A stretch of 64,000 nt of DNA. Source: Halictus rubicundus (Eukaryota > Arthropoda > Insecta > Hymenoptera > Halictidae). Shown here piece by piece: positions 15,001 to 26,244 of this stretch (its first letter is position 1; each line of letters starts with the position of its first letter). Both the position numbers and the translations under genes were made by a program. The DNA is taken from the NCBI RefSeq assembly GCF_050948215.1, contig NW_027488628.1, positions 434,001-498,000 on the forward strand, read 5' to 3'. Below the pieces are notes generated by a model that worked only from the letters and a program-made list of their open reading frames with translations, was not told the DNA's origin and made no database searches.

Positions 15001-18000
15001 ATAGAGGATAGGATAGGATACAGGATAGGATAGGATAGAGGATAGGATAGGATAGAGGATTGGATAGAGGATAGGATAGAGGATAGGATGGGATAGAGGA
15101 TAGGATAGGATAGAAGATAGGATAGGATAGAGGATAGGATAGACGATAGGATAGGATAGAGGATAGGATAGGACAGAGGATAGGATAGGATAGAAGATAG
15201 GATAGGATAGAGGATAGGATAGACGATAGGATAGGATAGAGGATATGATAGGATAGAGGATAGGGTAGGATAGAGGACAGGATAGGATAGAGCATAGGAT
15301 AGGATAGAGGATAGGATAGGATACAGGATAGGATAGGATAGAGGATAGGATAGGATAGAGGATTGGACAGAGGATAGGATAGAGGATATTATGGGATAGA
15401 AGATAGGATAGGATAGACGATAGGATAGGATAGAGGATAGGATAGGATAGAAGATAGGATAGGATAGAGGATAGGATAGGATAGAGGATAGGATAGGGGA
15501 TTTGATAGGATAGAGGATAGGATAGGATAGAAGATAGGATAGGATAGAGGGTAGGATAGGATAGAGGATAGGATAGGATAGAGGATAGGATAGGATAGAG
15601 GATAGGATAGGACAGAGGATAGGATAGGGGATTTGATAGGATAGAGGATAGGATAGGATAGAAGATAGGATAGGATAGAGGGTAGGATAGGATAGAGGAT
15701 AGGATAGGATAGAGGATAGGATAGGATAGAGGATAGGATAGGATAGAGGATTGGATAGAGGATAGAATAGAGGATAGTATAGGATAGAAGATAGGATACG
15801 ATAGAGGATAGGATAGGATAGAGGAAAGGATAGGATAGAAGATAGGATAGGATAGAGGATAGGATAGGGGGTTTGATAGGATAGAGGATAGGATAGGATA
15901 GAAGATAGGATAGGATAGAGGATAGGATAGGATAGAGGATAGGATAGACGATAGGATAGGATAGAGGATAGGATAGGACAGAGGATAGGATAGGATAGAG
16001 GATAGGATAGGGGATTTGATAGGATAGAGGATAGGATAGGATAGAAGATAGGATAGGATAGAGGATAGGATAGGATAGAGGATAGCGTAGGATAGAGGAT
16101 AGGATAGGATAGAGGATAGGATAGGATAGAGCATATGATAGGATATAGGATAGGATAGGATAGAGGATAGGATAGGACAGAGGATAGCATAGGATAGAGG
16201 ATAGGATAGGATAGAGGATAGGATAGGATAGAGGATAGGATAGGACACAGGATAGGATAGGGGATTTGATAGGATAGAGGATAGGATAGGATAGAAGATA
16301 GGATAGGATAGAGGGTAGGATAGGATAGAGGATAGGATAGGATAGAGGATAGGATAGGATAGAGGATTGGATAGAGGATAGAATAGAGGATAGTATAGGA
16401 TAGAAGATAGGATACGATAGAGGATAGGATAGGATAGGATAGAAGATAGGATAGGATAGAGGATAGGATAGGGGATTTGATAGGATAGAGGATAGGATAG
16501 GATAGAAGATAGGATAGGATAGAGGATAGGATAGGATAGAGGATAGGATAGACGATAGGATAGGATAGAGGATAGGATAGGACAGAGGATAGGATAGGAT
16601 AGATGATAGGATAGGGGATTTGATAGGAAAGGATAGAGGATAGGATAGGATAGAGGATATGATAGGATAGAGGATAGGGTAGGATAGAGGACAGGATAGG
16701 ATAGAGCATAGGATAGGATAGAGGATAGGATAGGATACAGGATAGGATAGGATAGAGGATAGGATAGGATAGAGGATTGGACAGAGGATAGGATAGAGGA
16801 TATTATGGGATAGAAGATAGGATAGGATAGACGATAGGATAGGATAAAGGATAGGATAGGATAGAAGATAGGATAGGATAGAGGATAGGATAGGATAGAG
16901 GATATGACAGGATAGAAGATAGGATAGGATAGAGGATAGGATAGGGGATTTGATAGGATAGAGGATAGGATAGGATAGAAGATAGGATAGGATAGAGGAT
17001 AGGATAGGATAGAGGATAGGATAGGACAGAGGATAGGATAGGATAGAGGATAGGATAGGATAGATGATAGGATAGGATAGAGGATAGGATAGGACAGAGG
17101 ATAGGATAGGGGATTTGATAGGATAGAAGATAGGATAGGATAGAGGATAGGATAGGATAGAGGATAGGATACGATAGAGGATAGAATAGGATAGAGGATT
17201 AGATAGGACAGAGGATAGGATAGGATAGAGGATAGGATAGGGGATTTGATAGGATAGAGGATAGGAAAGGATAGAGGATAGGGTAGGATAGAGGATAGGA
17301 TAGGATAGAGGATAGGATAGGATAGAGGATAGGATAGGATACAGGATAGGATAGGATAGAGGATAGGATAGGATAGAGGATAGGGTAGGATAGAGGATAG
17401 GATAGGATAGAGGATAGGATAGGATACAGGATAGGATAGGATAGAGGATAGGATAGGATAGAGGATAGGATGGGATAGAGGATAGAATAGGATAGAGGAT
17501 AGGATAGGATAGAAGATAGGATAGGATAGAGGATAGAATAGGATAGAGGATAGGATAGGATAGAAGATAGGATAGGATAGAGGATAGGATAGGATAGAGG
17601 ATAGCGTAGGATAGAGGATAGGATAGGATAGAGGATAGGATAGGATAGATGATAGGATAGGGGATTTGATAGGAAAGGATAGAGGATAGGATAGGATAGA
17701 GGATATGATAGGATAGAGGATAGGGTAGGATAGAGGACAGGATAGGATAGAGCATAGGATAGGATAGAGGATAGGATAGGGGATTTGATAGGATAGAGGA
17801 TAGGATAGGATAGAGGATAGGATAGGATAGAGGATAGGATAGGATAGAGGATAGGATAGGATACAGGATTGGATAGGATAGAGGATTGCATAGGATAGAG
17901 GATAGGATAGGACAGAGGATGGGATAGGACAGAGGATAGGATAGGGGATTTGATAGGATAGAGGATAGGATAGGATAGAGGATAGGATAGGATAGAAGAT

Positions 18001-19100
18001 AGGATAGGATAGAGGATAGGATAGGATAGAGGATAGGATAGACGATAGGATAGGATAGAGGATAGGATAGGACAGAGGATAGGATAGGATAGATGATAGG
18101 ATAGGGGATTTGATAGGAAAGGATAGAGGATAGGATAGGATAGAGGATATGATAGGATAGAGGATAGGATAGGATACAGGATAGGATAGGATAGAGGATA
18201 GGATAGGATAGAGGATTGGATAGAGGATAGGATAGAGGATAGGATGGGATAGAAGATAGGATAGGATAGACGATAGGATAGGATAGAGGATAGGATAGGA
18301 TAGAAGATAGGATAGGATAGAGGATAGGATAGGATAGAGGATAGGATAGGATAGAGGATAGGATGGGATAGAGTATAGCATAGGATAGAGGATAGGATAT
18401 GATAGAGGATAGGATAGGATAGAGGATAGGATAGGACAGAGGATAGGATAGGGGATTTGATAGGATAGAGGATAGGATAGGATAGAAGATAGGATAGGAT
18501 AGAGGATAGGATAGGATAGAGGATAGGATAGGACAGAGTATGGGATAGGACAGAGGATAGGATAGGGGATTTGATAGGATAGAGGATAGGATAGGATAGA
18601 GGATAGGATAGGATAGAGGATAGGATAGGATAGAGGATAGGATAGGATACAGGATTTAATAGGATAGAGGATTGCATAGGATAGAGGATAGGATAGGACA
18701 GAGGATAGGATAGGATAGAGGATTGTATAGAGGATAGAATAGAGGATAGGATAGGATAGAAGATAGGATACAATAGAGGATAGGATAGGATAGAGGATAG
18801 GATAGGATAGAAGATAGGATAGGATAGTTGATAGAATAGGATAGAATATAGGATAGGACAGAGGATAGGATAGGACAGAGGATAGGATAGGGGATTTGAT
18901 AGGATAGAGGATAGGATAGGATAGAAGATCGGATAGGATAGGGGATTGGATAGGATAGGATAGAGGATAGCCTAGGATAGAGGATAGGATAGGATAGAAG
19001 ATAGGATAGAGGATAGGCTAGGATAGAGGATAGGATAGGATAGAGGATAGGATAGAGGATAGGATAGGATAGAGGATAGGATAGGATAGAGGATAGGATA
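1..19100 (+). repeat. Satellite block 1, G-rich strand on plus (left family)
   Basis: This block is mostly 17-bp monomers with short 12-bp runs, for example near 660-720, 9285-9330 and 10130-10165. Recurrent variant words define the left family: GGGGATTTGATAGG, AGAAGATAGG, GATACGATAGAGG, GGACAGAGG, GATAGCGTAGG, GGATTGCATAGG and a GGGGGTTTG sublineage near 5528, 11343, 12848, 13510, 14109 and 15857. These words recur in the same order at irregular spacings, so the block is a mosaic of unequal higher-order copies rather than a fixed-length higher-order repeat. There are no genes. The left edge is truncated by the window. It ends at the strand switch after base 19100. Confidence 0.95.
137..16142 (+). 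repeat. Left-family higher-order copies marked by CATATTATAGG
   Basis: The variant GAGCATATTATAGG occurs with its CAT at 141, 870, 2836, 4187, 5160, 8577, 9683, 10702, 13130 and 14374, as a GCATATGATAGG variant at 16132, and once more at 24514 in the duplication insertion. Spacings range from about 0.7 to 3.4 kb (for example 973, 1019, 1244 and 1351), so the higher-order unit is not of constant length. At 13130 and 14374 the flanks agree for over 100 bp on each side, giving a recognisable 1.24-kb repeat with one 17-bp monomer of difference. CAT here is what gives several long minus-strand reading frames their ATG. Confidence 0.85.
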
Positions 19101-19109
19101 CTCTATCCT
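19095..19109. repeat. GGATA-to-TATCC strand-switch junction, copy A
   Basis: AGGATA at 19095-19100 is followed by CTC and then TATCCT at 19104-19109, a 6-bp dyad with a 3-bp spacer. Beyond that the two sides do not mirror each other. The sequence just inside the block has an odd GGATCC (starting at 19115) that is not a normal monomer word. This side of the inverted block therefore has a different junction structure from the right side. Confidence 0.85.
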
Positions 19110-22100
19110 CTATCGGATCCTCTATCCTATTCTATCCTCTATCCTATCCTATCCTCTATCCTATCCTATCCTCTATCCTATCCTATCCTCTATCCTATCC
19201 TATCCCCTATCCTATCCTATCCTCTATCCTAACCTATCCTCTATCCTATCCTATCCGCTATCCTATCCTATCCTCTATCCGATCCTATCCTCTATCCTAT
19301 CCTATCCTGTATCGTATTCCATCCTCTATCCTATGCAATCCTATATCCTATCCTATCCGCTATCCTATCCTATCCTCTATCCTATAATATCCCCTATCCT
19401 ATCCAATCCTCTATCCTATCCTATTCTCTATCCTATCCTATCCTCTATCCTATCCTATCCTCTATCCTATCCTATCCTCTATCCTATCCTATCCTCTATC
19501 CTATCCTATCCTCAATCCTAACCTCTTCTCTATCCTATCCTATCCTCTATCCTATCCTATCCTCTATCCTATCCTATCCTCAATCCTATCCTATCCTCTA
19601 TCGTATCCTATCCTCTATAATATCCAATCCTATATCCTATCCTATCCGCTATCCTATCCTATCCCGTATCCTATCCTATCCTGTATCCTATAATATCCCC
19701 TATCCTATCCAATCCTCTATCCTATCCTATTCTCTATCCTATCCTATCCTCTATCCTATCTTATCCTCTATACTATCCTATCCTCTATCCTATCCTATCC
19801 TCTATCCTATCCTATCCTCTATCCTATCCTATCCTCTATCCTATCCTATCCTCTATCCTACACTCTATCGTATCCTATCCTGTATCCTATTATATCTTCT
19901 ATCCTATACTATCCTCTATCCTATCCTATCCTCTATCCGATCCTATCCTCTATCCTATCCTATCCTCTATCCTATCCTGTCCTCTATCCTATCCTATCTT
20001 CTATCCTATACTATCCTCTATCCTATCCTATCCTCTATCCGATCCTATCCTCTATCCTATCCTATCCTGTATCGTATTCCATCCTCTATCCTATTCAATC
20101 CTATATCCTATCCTATCCGCTATCCTATCCTATCCTCTATCCTATAATATCCCCTATCCTATCCAATCCTCTATCCTATCCTATTCTCTATCCTATCCTA
20201 TCCTCTATCCTATCCTATCCTCTATCCTATCCTATCCTCTATCCTATCCTATCCTCTATCCTATCCTATCCTCTATCCTATCCTATCCTCAATCCTATCC
20301 TCTTCTCTATCCTAACCTATCCTCTATCCTATCCTATCCTCTATCCTATCCTATCCTCAATCCTATCCTATCCTCTATCGTATCCTATCCTCTATAATAT
20401 CCAATCCTATATCCTATCCTATCCGCTATCCTATCCTATCCCGTATCCTATCCTATCCTGTATCCTATAATATCCCCTATCCTATCCAATCCTCTATCCT
20501 ATCCTATTCTCTATCCTATCCTATCCTCTATCCTATCCTATCCTCTATCCTATACTATCCTCTATCCTATCCTTTCCTCTATCCTATAATATCGCCTATC
20601 CTATCCAATAATGTATCCTATTCTGTATCGTATCTTCTATCCTATTCTATACTCTAACCTATCCTATCCTCTATCCTATAATATCCCCTATCCTATGCTA
20701 TCCTCTATGGTATCATATCCTCTATCGTATCCTATCCTCTATCCTCTATCCTATCCTCTATCCTGTCCTCTATCCTATCCTATCCTCTATCCTATCCTAT
20801 CCTCTATCCTATCCTATCCTCTATCCTATCCTATCCTCTATCCTATACTCGATCGTATCCTATCCTGTATCCTATTATATCCTCTATCCTATCCTATCCT
20901 CTATCCTATCCTATTCTCTATCCTATCCTATCCTCTATCCTATCATATCCTCTATCCTATCCTATCCTCTATCCTATACTATCATCTATCCTATCCTGTC
21001 CTCTATCCTATCCTATCTTCTATCCTATACTATCCTCTATCCTATCCTATCCTCTATCCGATCCTATCCTCTATCCTATCCTATCCTGTATCGTATTCTA
21101 TCCTCTATCCTATTCAATCCTATATCCTATCCTATCCGCTATCCTATCCTATCCTCTATCCTATAATATCCCCTATCCTATCCAATCCTCTATCCTATCC
21201 TATTCTCTATCCTATCCTATCCTCTATATTATCCTATCCTCTATCCTATCCTATCCTCTATCCTATCCTATCCTCTATCCTATCCTATCCTCAATCCTAT
21301 CCTCTTATCTATCCTATCCTATCCTCTATCCTATCCTATCCTCTATCCTATCCTATCCTCAATCCTATCCTATCCTCTATCGTATCCTATCCTCTATAAT
21401 ATCCAATCCTATATCCTATCCTATCCGCTATCCTATCCTGTCCCGTATCCTATCCTATCCTGTATCCTATAATATCCCCTATCCTATCCAATCCTCTATC
21501 CTATCCCATTCTCTATCCTATCCTATCCTCTATCCTATACTATCCTCTATCCTCTATCGTATCCTCTATCCTATCCTATCCTCTATCATATCCTATCCTC
21601 TTTCCTATAATATCATCTATCCTATCCTATTCTATATCCTATTCTATCCTCTAACTTATGCTATCTTCTATCCTATCCAGTCCCCTATCCCATCCTCTAT
21701 CCTATCCTTTCCTCTATCCTATCCAATCCTCTATCCTATCCTCTATCCTGTCCTATCCTCTATCCTATCCTCTATCCTATCCTCTATCCTATCCTCTATC
21801 CTATCCCATTCTCTATCCTATCCTATCCTCAATCCTATCCTATCCTACATCCTACCCTATCCGCTATACTAGCCTATCATCTATCGTCTCCTATCCTCTA
21901 TCCTATCTTATCCTTTATCCTATCCTATCCTCTATCCTATCCTATCCTCTATCCTATCCCAATCTCTATCCTATCCTATCCTCTATCCTATCCTATCCTA
22001 TATCCTACCCTATCCGCTATACTATCCTATCATCTATCGTCTCCTATCCTCTATCCTATCCTATCCTTTATCCTATCCTATCCTCTATCCTATCCTATCC

Positions 22101-22238
22101 TCTATCCTATCCTATCCTCTATCCTATCCTATCCTGTATTCTATCCTATCCTCTATCCTATCCTATGCTATCCTCTATCCTATCCATTCCCCTATCCTAT
22201 CCATTCCCCTATTCTATCCACTATCCTACCCTATCCTA
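19101..22238 (-). repeat. Inverted satellite block, copy A (TATCC on plus)
   Basis: At 19101 the plus strand changes from GGATA words to TATCC words, and it changes back at 22239. Inside, the monomers are the reverse complement of the flanking arrays, with their own variants: TCCTCAATCC, ATAATATCCCC, TATCCGCTATCC, CCTGTATCG and, near the right end, ATCCATTCCCC twice. The block holds three copies of an internal higher-order unit. Its right end pairs perfectly with the first 118 bp of the next block. It is 3138 bp long, 17 bp more than copy B. Confidence 0.96.
19306..22140 (-). repeat. Three higher-order units inside inverted block A
   Basis: The landmark CCTGTATCGTATT occurs at 19306, 20066 and 21085, spacings 760 and 1019 bp. 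Each copy is followed by CAATCCTATATCC, TATCCGCTATCC and ATAATATCCCC in the same order. A second landmark, CTCTATAATATCC, recurs at about 19613, 20390 and 21392. The third unit has TATTCTATCC where the first two have TATTCCATCC, and this third unit supplies the left arm of the 118-bp inverted repeat. The right end point is approximate. Confidence 0.85.
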
Positions 22239-22355
22239 TAGGATAGCGGATAGGATAGGATATAGGATTGAATAGGATAGAGGATAGAATACGATACAGG
22301 ATAGGATAGGATAGAGGATAGGATCGGATAGAGGATAGGATAGGATAGAGGATAG
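21030..22355. repeat. Perfect 118-bp inverted repeat at the strand-switch junction, copy A
   Basis: Arms are 21030-21147 and 22238-22355, separated by a 1090-bp loop. I compared the right arm with the reverse complement of the left arm base by base and found no mismatch. The arms are not just generic monomers: they share the rare words GATAGCGG, GATATAGGATTGAATAGG, GAATACGATACAGG and GGATCGG in order. Pairing stops at T22237/C21148 and at G22356/A21029. The right arm begins at the point where the array flips strand, so the first sequence after the flip is a reverse copy of sequence about 1.1 kb upstream. Confidence 0.92.
22231..22246. repeat. 16-bp palindrome at the TATCC-to-GGATA switch, copy A
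   Basis: CTATCCTATAGGATAG is a perfect palindrome with its centre between 22238 and 22239, exactly where orientation flips. Pairing ends at C22230 against C22247. It is the head-to-head meeting point of the two array orientations. Confidence 0.93.
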
Positions 22356-25300
22356 GATAGGATAGAGGATAGGATAGGATAGCGGATAGGATAGGATAGA
22401 GGATAGGATAGGATAGGATAGAGGATAGGATAGGATAGAGGATAGGATAGGATAGAGGATAGGATAGGATAGAGGATAGGATAGGATAGAGGATAGGACA
22501 GAGGATTGGATAGGATAGAGGATATTATTGGATAGAGAATAGGATAGGATAGAGGATAGGATAGATGAAAGGATAGAATAGAGTATAGGAGAGGATAGAG
22601 GATAGGATAGAGGATAGGATAGAGGATAGGATAGAGGATAGGATAGGATAGAGGATCGGATAGAGGATAGGATAGGATAGAAGATATGATAGAGGATAGG
22701 ATAGAGGATAGGATAGGATAGAGGATAGGGTAGGATAGAGGATAGGATAGGATAGAGGATAGGATAGGATAGGATAGAGGATAGGATAGCATAGAGGATA
22801 GGATAGGATAGAGGACAGGATAGGTTAGAGGATCGGATAGAGGATAGGATAGGATAGAGGATAGGATAGGATAGAGGATAGGACATAATAGAGGATAGGA
22901 TAGGATTGAGGATCGGATAGAGGATAGGATAGGATAGAGGATAGGATAGGATAGAGGATAGGATAAAATAGAGGATAGGATAGTATAGAGGATCGGATAG
23001 AGGATAGGATAGGATAGAGGATTGGATAGACGATAGGATAGAGGATAGGATAGCGGATAGGATAGCGGATAGGATAGAGGATAGAATAGGATGGAGGATA
23101 GGATAGGATAGAGGATAGGATAGGATAGAGGATAGGATAGGATAGAGGATCGGATAGAGGATAGTATAGCTTTGAGGATAGGATAGGATAGTGGATAGGA
23201 TAGAGGATACGATAGAGGATAGGATAGAGGATAGGATAGGATAGAGGAAAGGATAGGATAGAGGATAGGATAGGTAATTGGATAGGATAGAGGATATGAT
23301 AGGATAGAGGATAGGATAGGATAGAGGATAGGATAGGATAGAGGATAGGATAGGATAGAGGATAGGATAGGATAGAGGATAGGATAGGATAGAGGATAGG
23401 ATAGGATAGAGGATAGGATAGGATAGAGGATAGGATAGGATAGAGGATAGGATAGGATAGAGGATAGGATAGGATAGAGGATAGGATAGGATAGAGGATA
23501 GGATAGGATAGAGGATCGGATAGGATAGAGGATAGGATAGGATAGAGGATAGGATCGGATAGAGGATAGGATAGGATAGAGGATAGGATAGGATACAGGA
23601 TAGGATAGGATAGAGGATAGGATAGGATAGAGGATAGGATAGGATAGAGGATAGGATAGGATAGAGGATAGGATAGGATAGAGGATAGGATAGGATAGAG
23701 GAAGGGATAGGATAGTATATAGGACAGGATAGAGGATAGGATAGACGATAGGATAGGATAAAGGATAGGATAGGATAGAAGATAGGATAGGATAGAGGAT
23801 AGGATAGGATAGAGGATATGACAGGATAGAAGATAGGATAGGATAGAGGATAGGATAGGGGATTTGATAGGATAGAGGATAGGATAGGATAGAAGATAGG
23901 ATAGGATAGAGGATAGGATAGGATAGAGGATAGGATAGGACAGAGGATAGGATAGGATAGAGGATAGGATAGGATAGATGATAGGATAGGATAGAGGATA
24001 GGATAGGACAGAGGATAGGATAGGGGATTTGATAGGATAGAAGATAGGATAGGATAGAGGATAGGATAGGATAGAGGATAGGATACGATAGAGGATAGAA
24101 TAGGATAGAGGATTAGATAGGACAGAGGATAGGATAGGATAGAGGATAGGATAGGGGATTTGATAGGATAGAGGATAGGAAAGGATAGAGGATAGGGTAG
24201 GATAGAGGATAGGATAGGATAGAGGATAGGATAGGATAGAGGATAGGATAGGATACAGGATAGGATAGGATAGAGGATAGGATAGGATAGAGGATAGGGT
24301 AGGATAGAGGATAGGATAGGATAGAGGATAGGATAGGATACAGGATAGGATAGGATAGAGGATAGGATAGGATAGAGGATAGGATGGGATAGAGGATAGA
24401 ATAGGATAGAGGATAGGATAGGATAGAAGATAGGATAGGATAGAGGATAGGACAGGATAGAGGATAGCGTAGGATAGAGGATAGGATAGGATAGAGGATA
24501 GGATAGGATAGAGCATATTATAGGATATAGGATAGGATAGGATAGAGGATAGGATAGGACAGAGGATAGCATAGGATAGAGGATAGGATAGGATAGAGGA
24601 TAGGATGGGATAGAGGATAGAATAGGATAGAGGATAGGATAGGATAGAAGATAGGATAGGATAGAGGATAGAATAGGATAGAGGATAGGATAGGATAGAA
24701 GATAGGATAGGATAGAGGATAGGATAGGATAGAGGATAGCGTAGGATAGAGGATAGGATAGGATAGAGGATAGGATAGGATAGATGATAGGATAGGGGAT
24801 TTGATAGGAAAGGATAGAGGATAGGATAGGATAGAGGATATGATAGGATAGAGGATAGGGTAGGATAGAGGACAGGATAGGATAGAGCATAGGATAGGAT
24901 AGAGGATAGGATAGGGGATTTGATAGGATAGAGGATAGGATAGGATAGAGGATAGGATAGGATAGAGGATAGGATAGGATAGAGGATAGGATAGGATACA
25001 GGATTGGATAGGATAGAGGATTGCATAGGATAGAGGATAGGATAGGACAGAGGATGGGATAGGACAGAGGATAGGATAGGGGATTTGATAGGATAGAGGA
25101 TAGGATAGGATAGAGGATAGGATAGGATAGAAGATAGGATAGGATAGAGGATAGGATAGGATAGAGGATAGGATAGACGATAGGATAGGATAGAGGATAG
25201 GATAGGACAGAGGATAGGATAGGATAGATGATAGGATAGGGGATTTGATAGGAAAGGATAGAGGATAGGATAGGATAGAGGATATGATAGGATAGAGGAT

Positions 25301-26235
25301 AGGATAGGATACAGGATAGGATAGGATAGAGGATAGGATAGGATAGAGGATTGGATAGAGGATAGGATAGAGGATAGGATGGGATAGAAGATAGGATAGG
25401 ATAGACGATAGGATAGGATAGAGGATAGGATAGGATAGAAGATAGGATAGGATAGAGGATAGGATAGGATAGAGGATAGGATAGGATAGAGGATAGGATG
25501 GGATAGAGTATAGCATAGGATAGAGGATAGGATATGATAGAGGATAGGATAGGATAGAGGATAGGATAGGACAGAGGATAGGATAGGGGATTTGATAGGA
25601 TAGAGGATAGGATAGGATAGAAGATAGGATAGGATAGAGGATAGGATAGGATAGAGGATAGGATAGGACAGAGTATGGGATAGGACAGAGGATAGGATAG
25701 GGGATTTGATAGGATAGAGGATAGGATAGGATAGAGGATAGGATAGGATAGAGGATAGGATAGGATAGAGGATAGGATAGGATACAGGATTTAATAGGAT
25801 AGAGGATTGCATAGGATAGAGGATAGGATAGGACAGAGGATAGGATAGGATAGAGGATTGTATAGAGGATAGAATAGAGGATAGGATAGGATAGAAGATA
25901 GGATACAATAGAGGATAGGATAGGATAGAGGATAGGATAGGATAGAAGATAGGATAGGATAGTTGATAGAATAGGATAGAATATAGGATAGGACAGAGGA
26001 TAGGATAGGACAGAGGATAGGATAGGGGATTTGATAGGATAGAGGATAGGATAGGATAGAAGATCGGATAGGATAGGGGATTGGATAGGATAGGATAGAG
26101 GATAGCCTAGGATAGAGGATAGGATAGGATAGAAGATAGGATAGAGGATAGGCTAGGATAGAGGATAGGATAGGATAGAGGATAGGATAGAGGATAGGAT
26201 AGGATAGAGGATAGGATAGGATAGAGGATAGGATA
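22239..26235 (+). repeat. Satellite block 2, composite of right-family and left-family monomers
   Basis: The G-rich strand is on plus again. Bases 22239-23744 carry right-family words (GATATTATTGG at about 22521, AGCTTTGAGG at 23169, GTAATTGG at 23274). At 23745 the sequence changes abruptly to left-family words (GGGGATTTGATAGG, AGAAGATAGG), because this is where the second copy of the 6.9-kb duplication begins. The block is therefore a junction of two families, not a family of its own. It contains no unique sequence and no gene. Confidence 0.93.
24451..24671 (+). repeat. 221-bp insertion specific to duplication copy B
   Basis: Bases 23745-24450 match 16831-17536, then 120 bp have no counterpart in copy A, then 24571 onward matches from 17436, so 101 bp are used twice. 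The extra 120 bp contain the marker CATATTATAGG (24514) and the word AGCGTAGG. The stretch 24421-24590 resembles 14281-14450 with only a couple of visible differences. The insertion therefore looks like a patch from another place in the left array, by conversion or template switching. Confidence 0.8.
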
Positions 26236-26244
26236 CTCTATCCT
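26230..26244. repeat. GGATA-to-TATCC strand-switch junction, copy B
   Basis: This copy of the junction at 19095-19109 lies 7135 bp downstream, with the same CTC spacer and the same nearby GGATCC. It was inherited through the duplication. Confidence 0.85.

Larger units (their letters stand above)
16831..23744 (+). repeat. 6.9-kb segmental tandem duplication, copy A
   Basis: Copy A covers the end of the left family, the whole inverted block A and the first 1.5 kb of right-family sequence. It is followed directly by copy B at 23745. Landmarks repeat at +6914 bp up to 17536, at +7135 from 17436 to about 19.8 kb, at +7118 to about 22.4 kb, at +7113 to about 23.3 kb and at +7130 at its end. The sequences just before 16831 and just before 23745 share a 12-bp stretch (AGGATAGGATAG), one monomer length, consistent with unequal exchange or template switching in register. 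Confidence 0.93.

Noticed and set aside
12295..18381. Minus-strand open frame of 2028 codons, and dozens of similar frames up to 1529 codons, as genes for repetitive proteins
   Set aside because: All three frames of the C-rich strand are open over the same stretches, the frames begin only where a variant monomer supplies CAT, and each translates to the monomer repeat. Composition, not selection, explains them. No start context, domain or signal peptide is visible.
19101..22238. Inversion as a simple fold-back read or assembly artefact
   Set aside because: A fold-back would mirror sequence immediately on both sides. At 19101 mirroring stops after 6 bp. At 22239 local mirroring stops after 8 bp, and the 118-bp match lies 1.1 kb away. 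Assembly error is still possible and needs read support, but not this form.
19333..22275. Plus-strand open frames (62, 262 and 205 codons) in the inverted block and their copies at 26468-29393
   Set aside because: They are the same artefact on the other strand because the array is inverted. The 205-codon frame ends by running through the strand-switch palindrome.
23160..23180. AGCTTTGAGG (23169, 30282, near 35818, 45596, 46924) as the edge of a mobile element insertion
   Set aside because: It is a few substituted bases within otherwise regular monomers, with no target-site duplication, inverted terminal repeat or insert.
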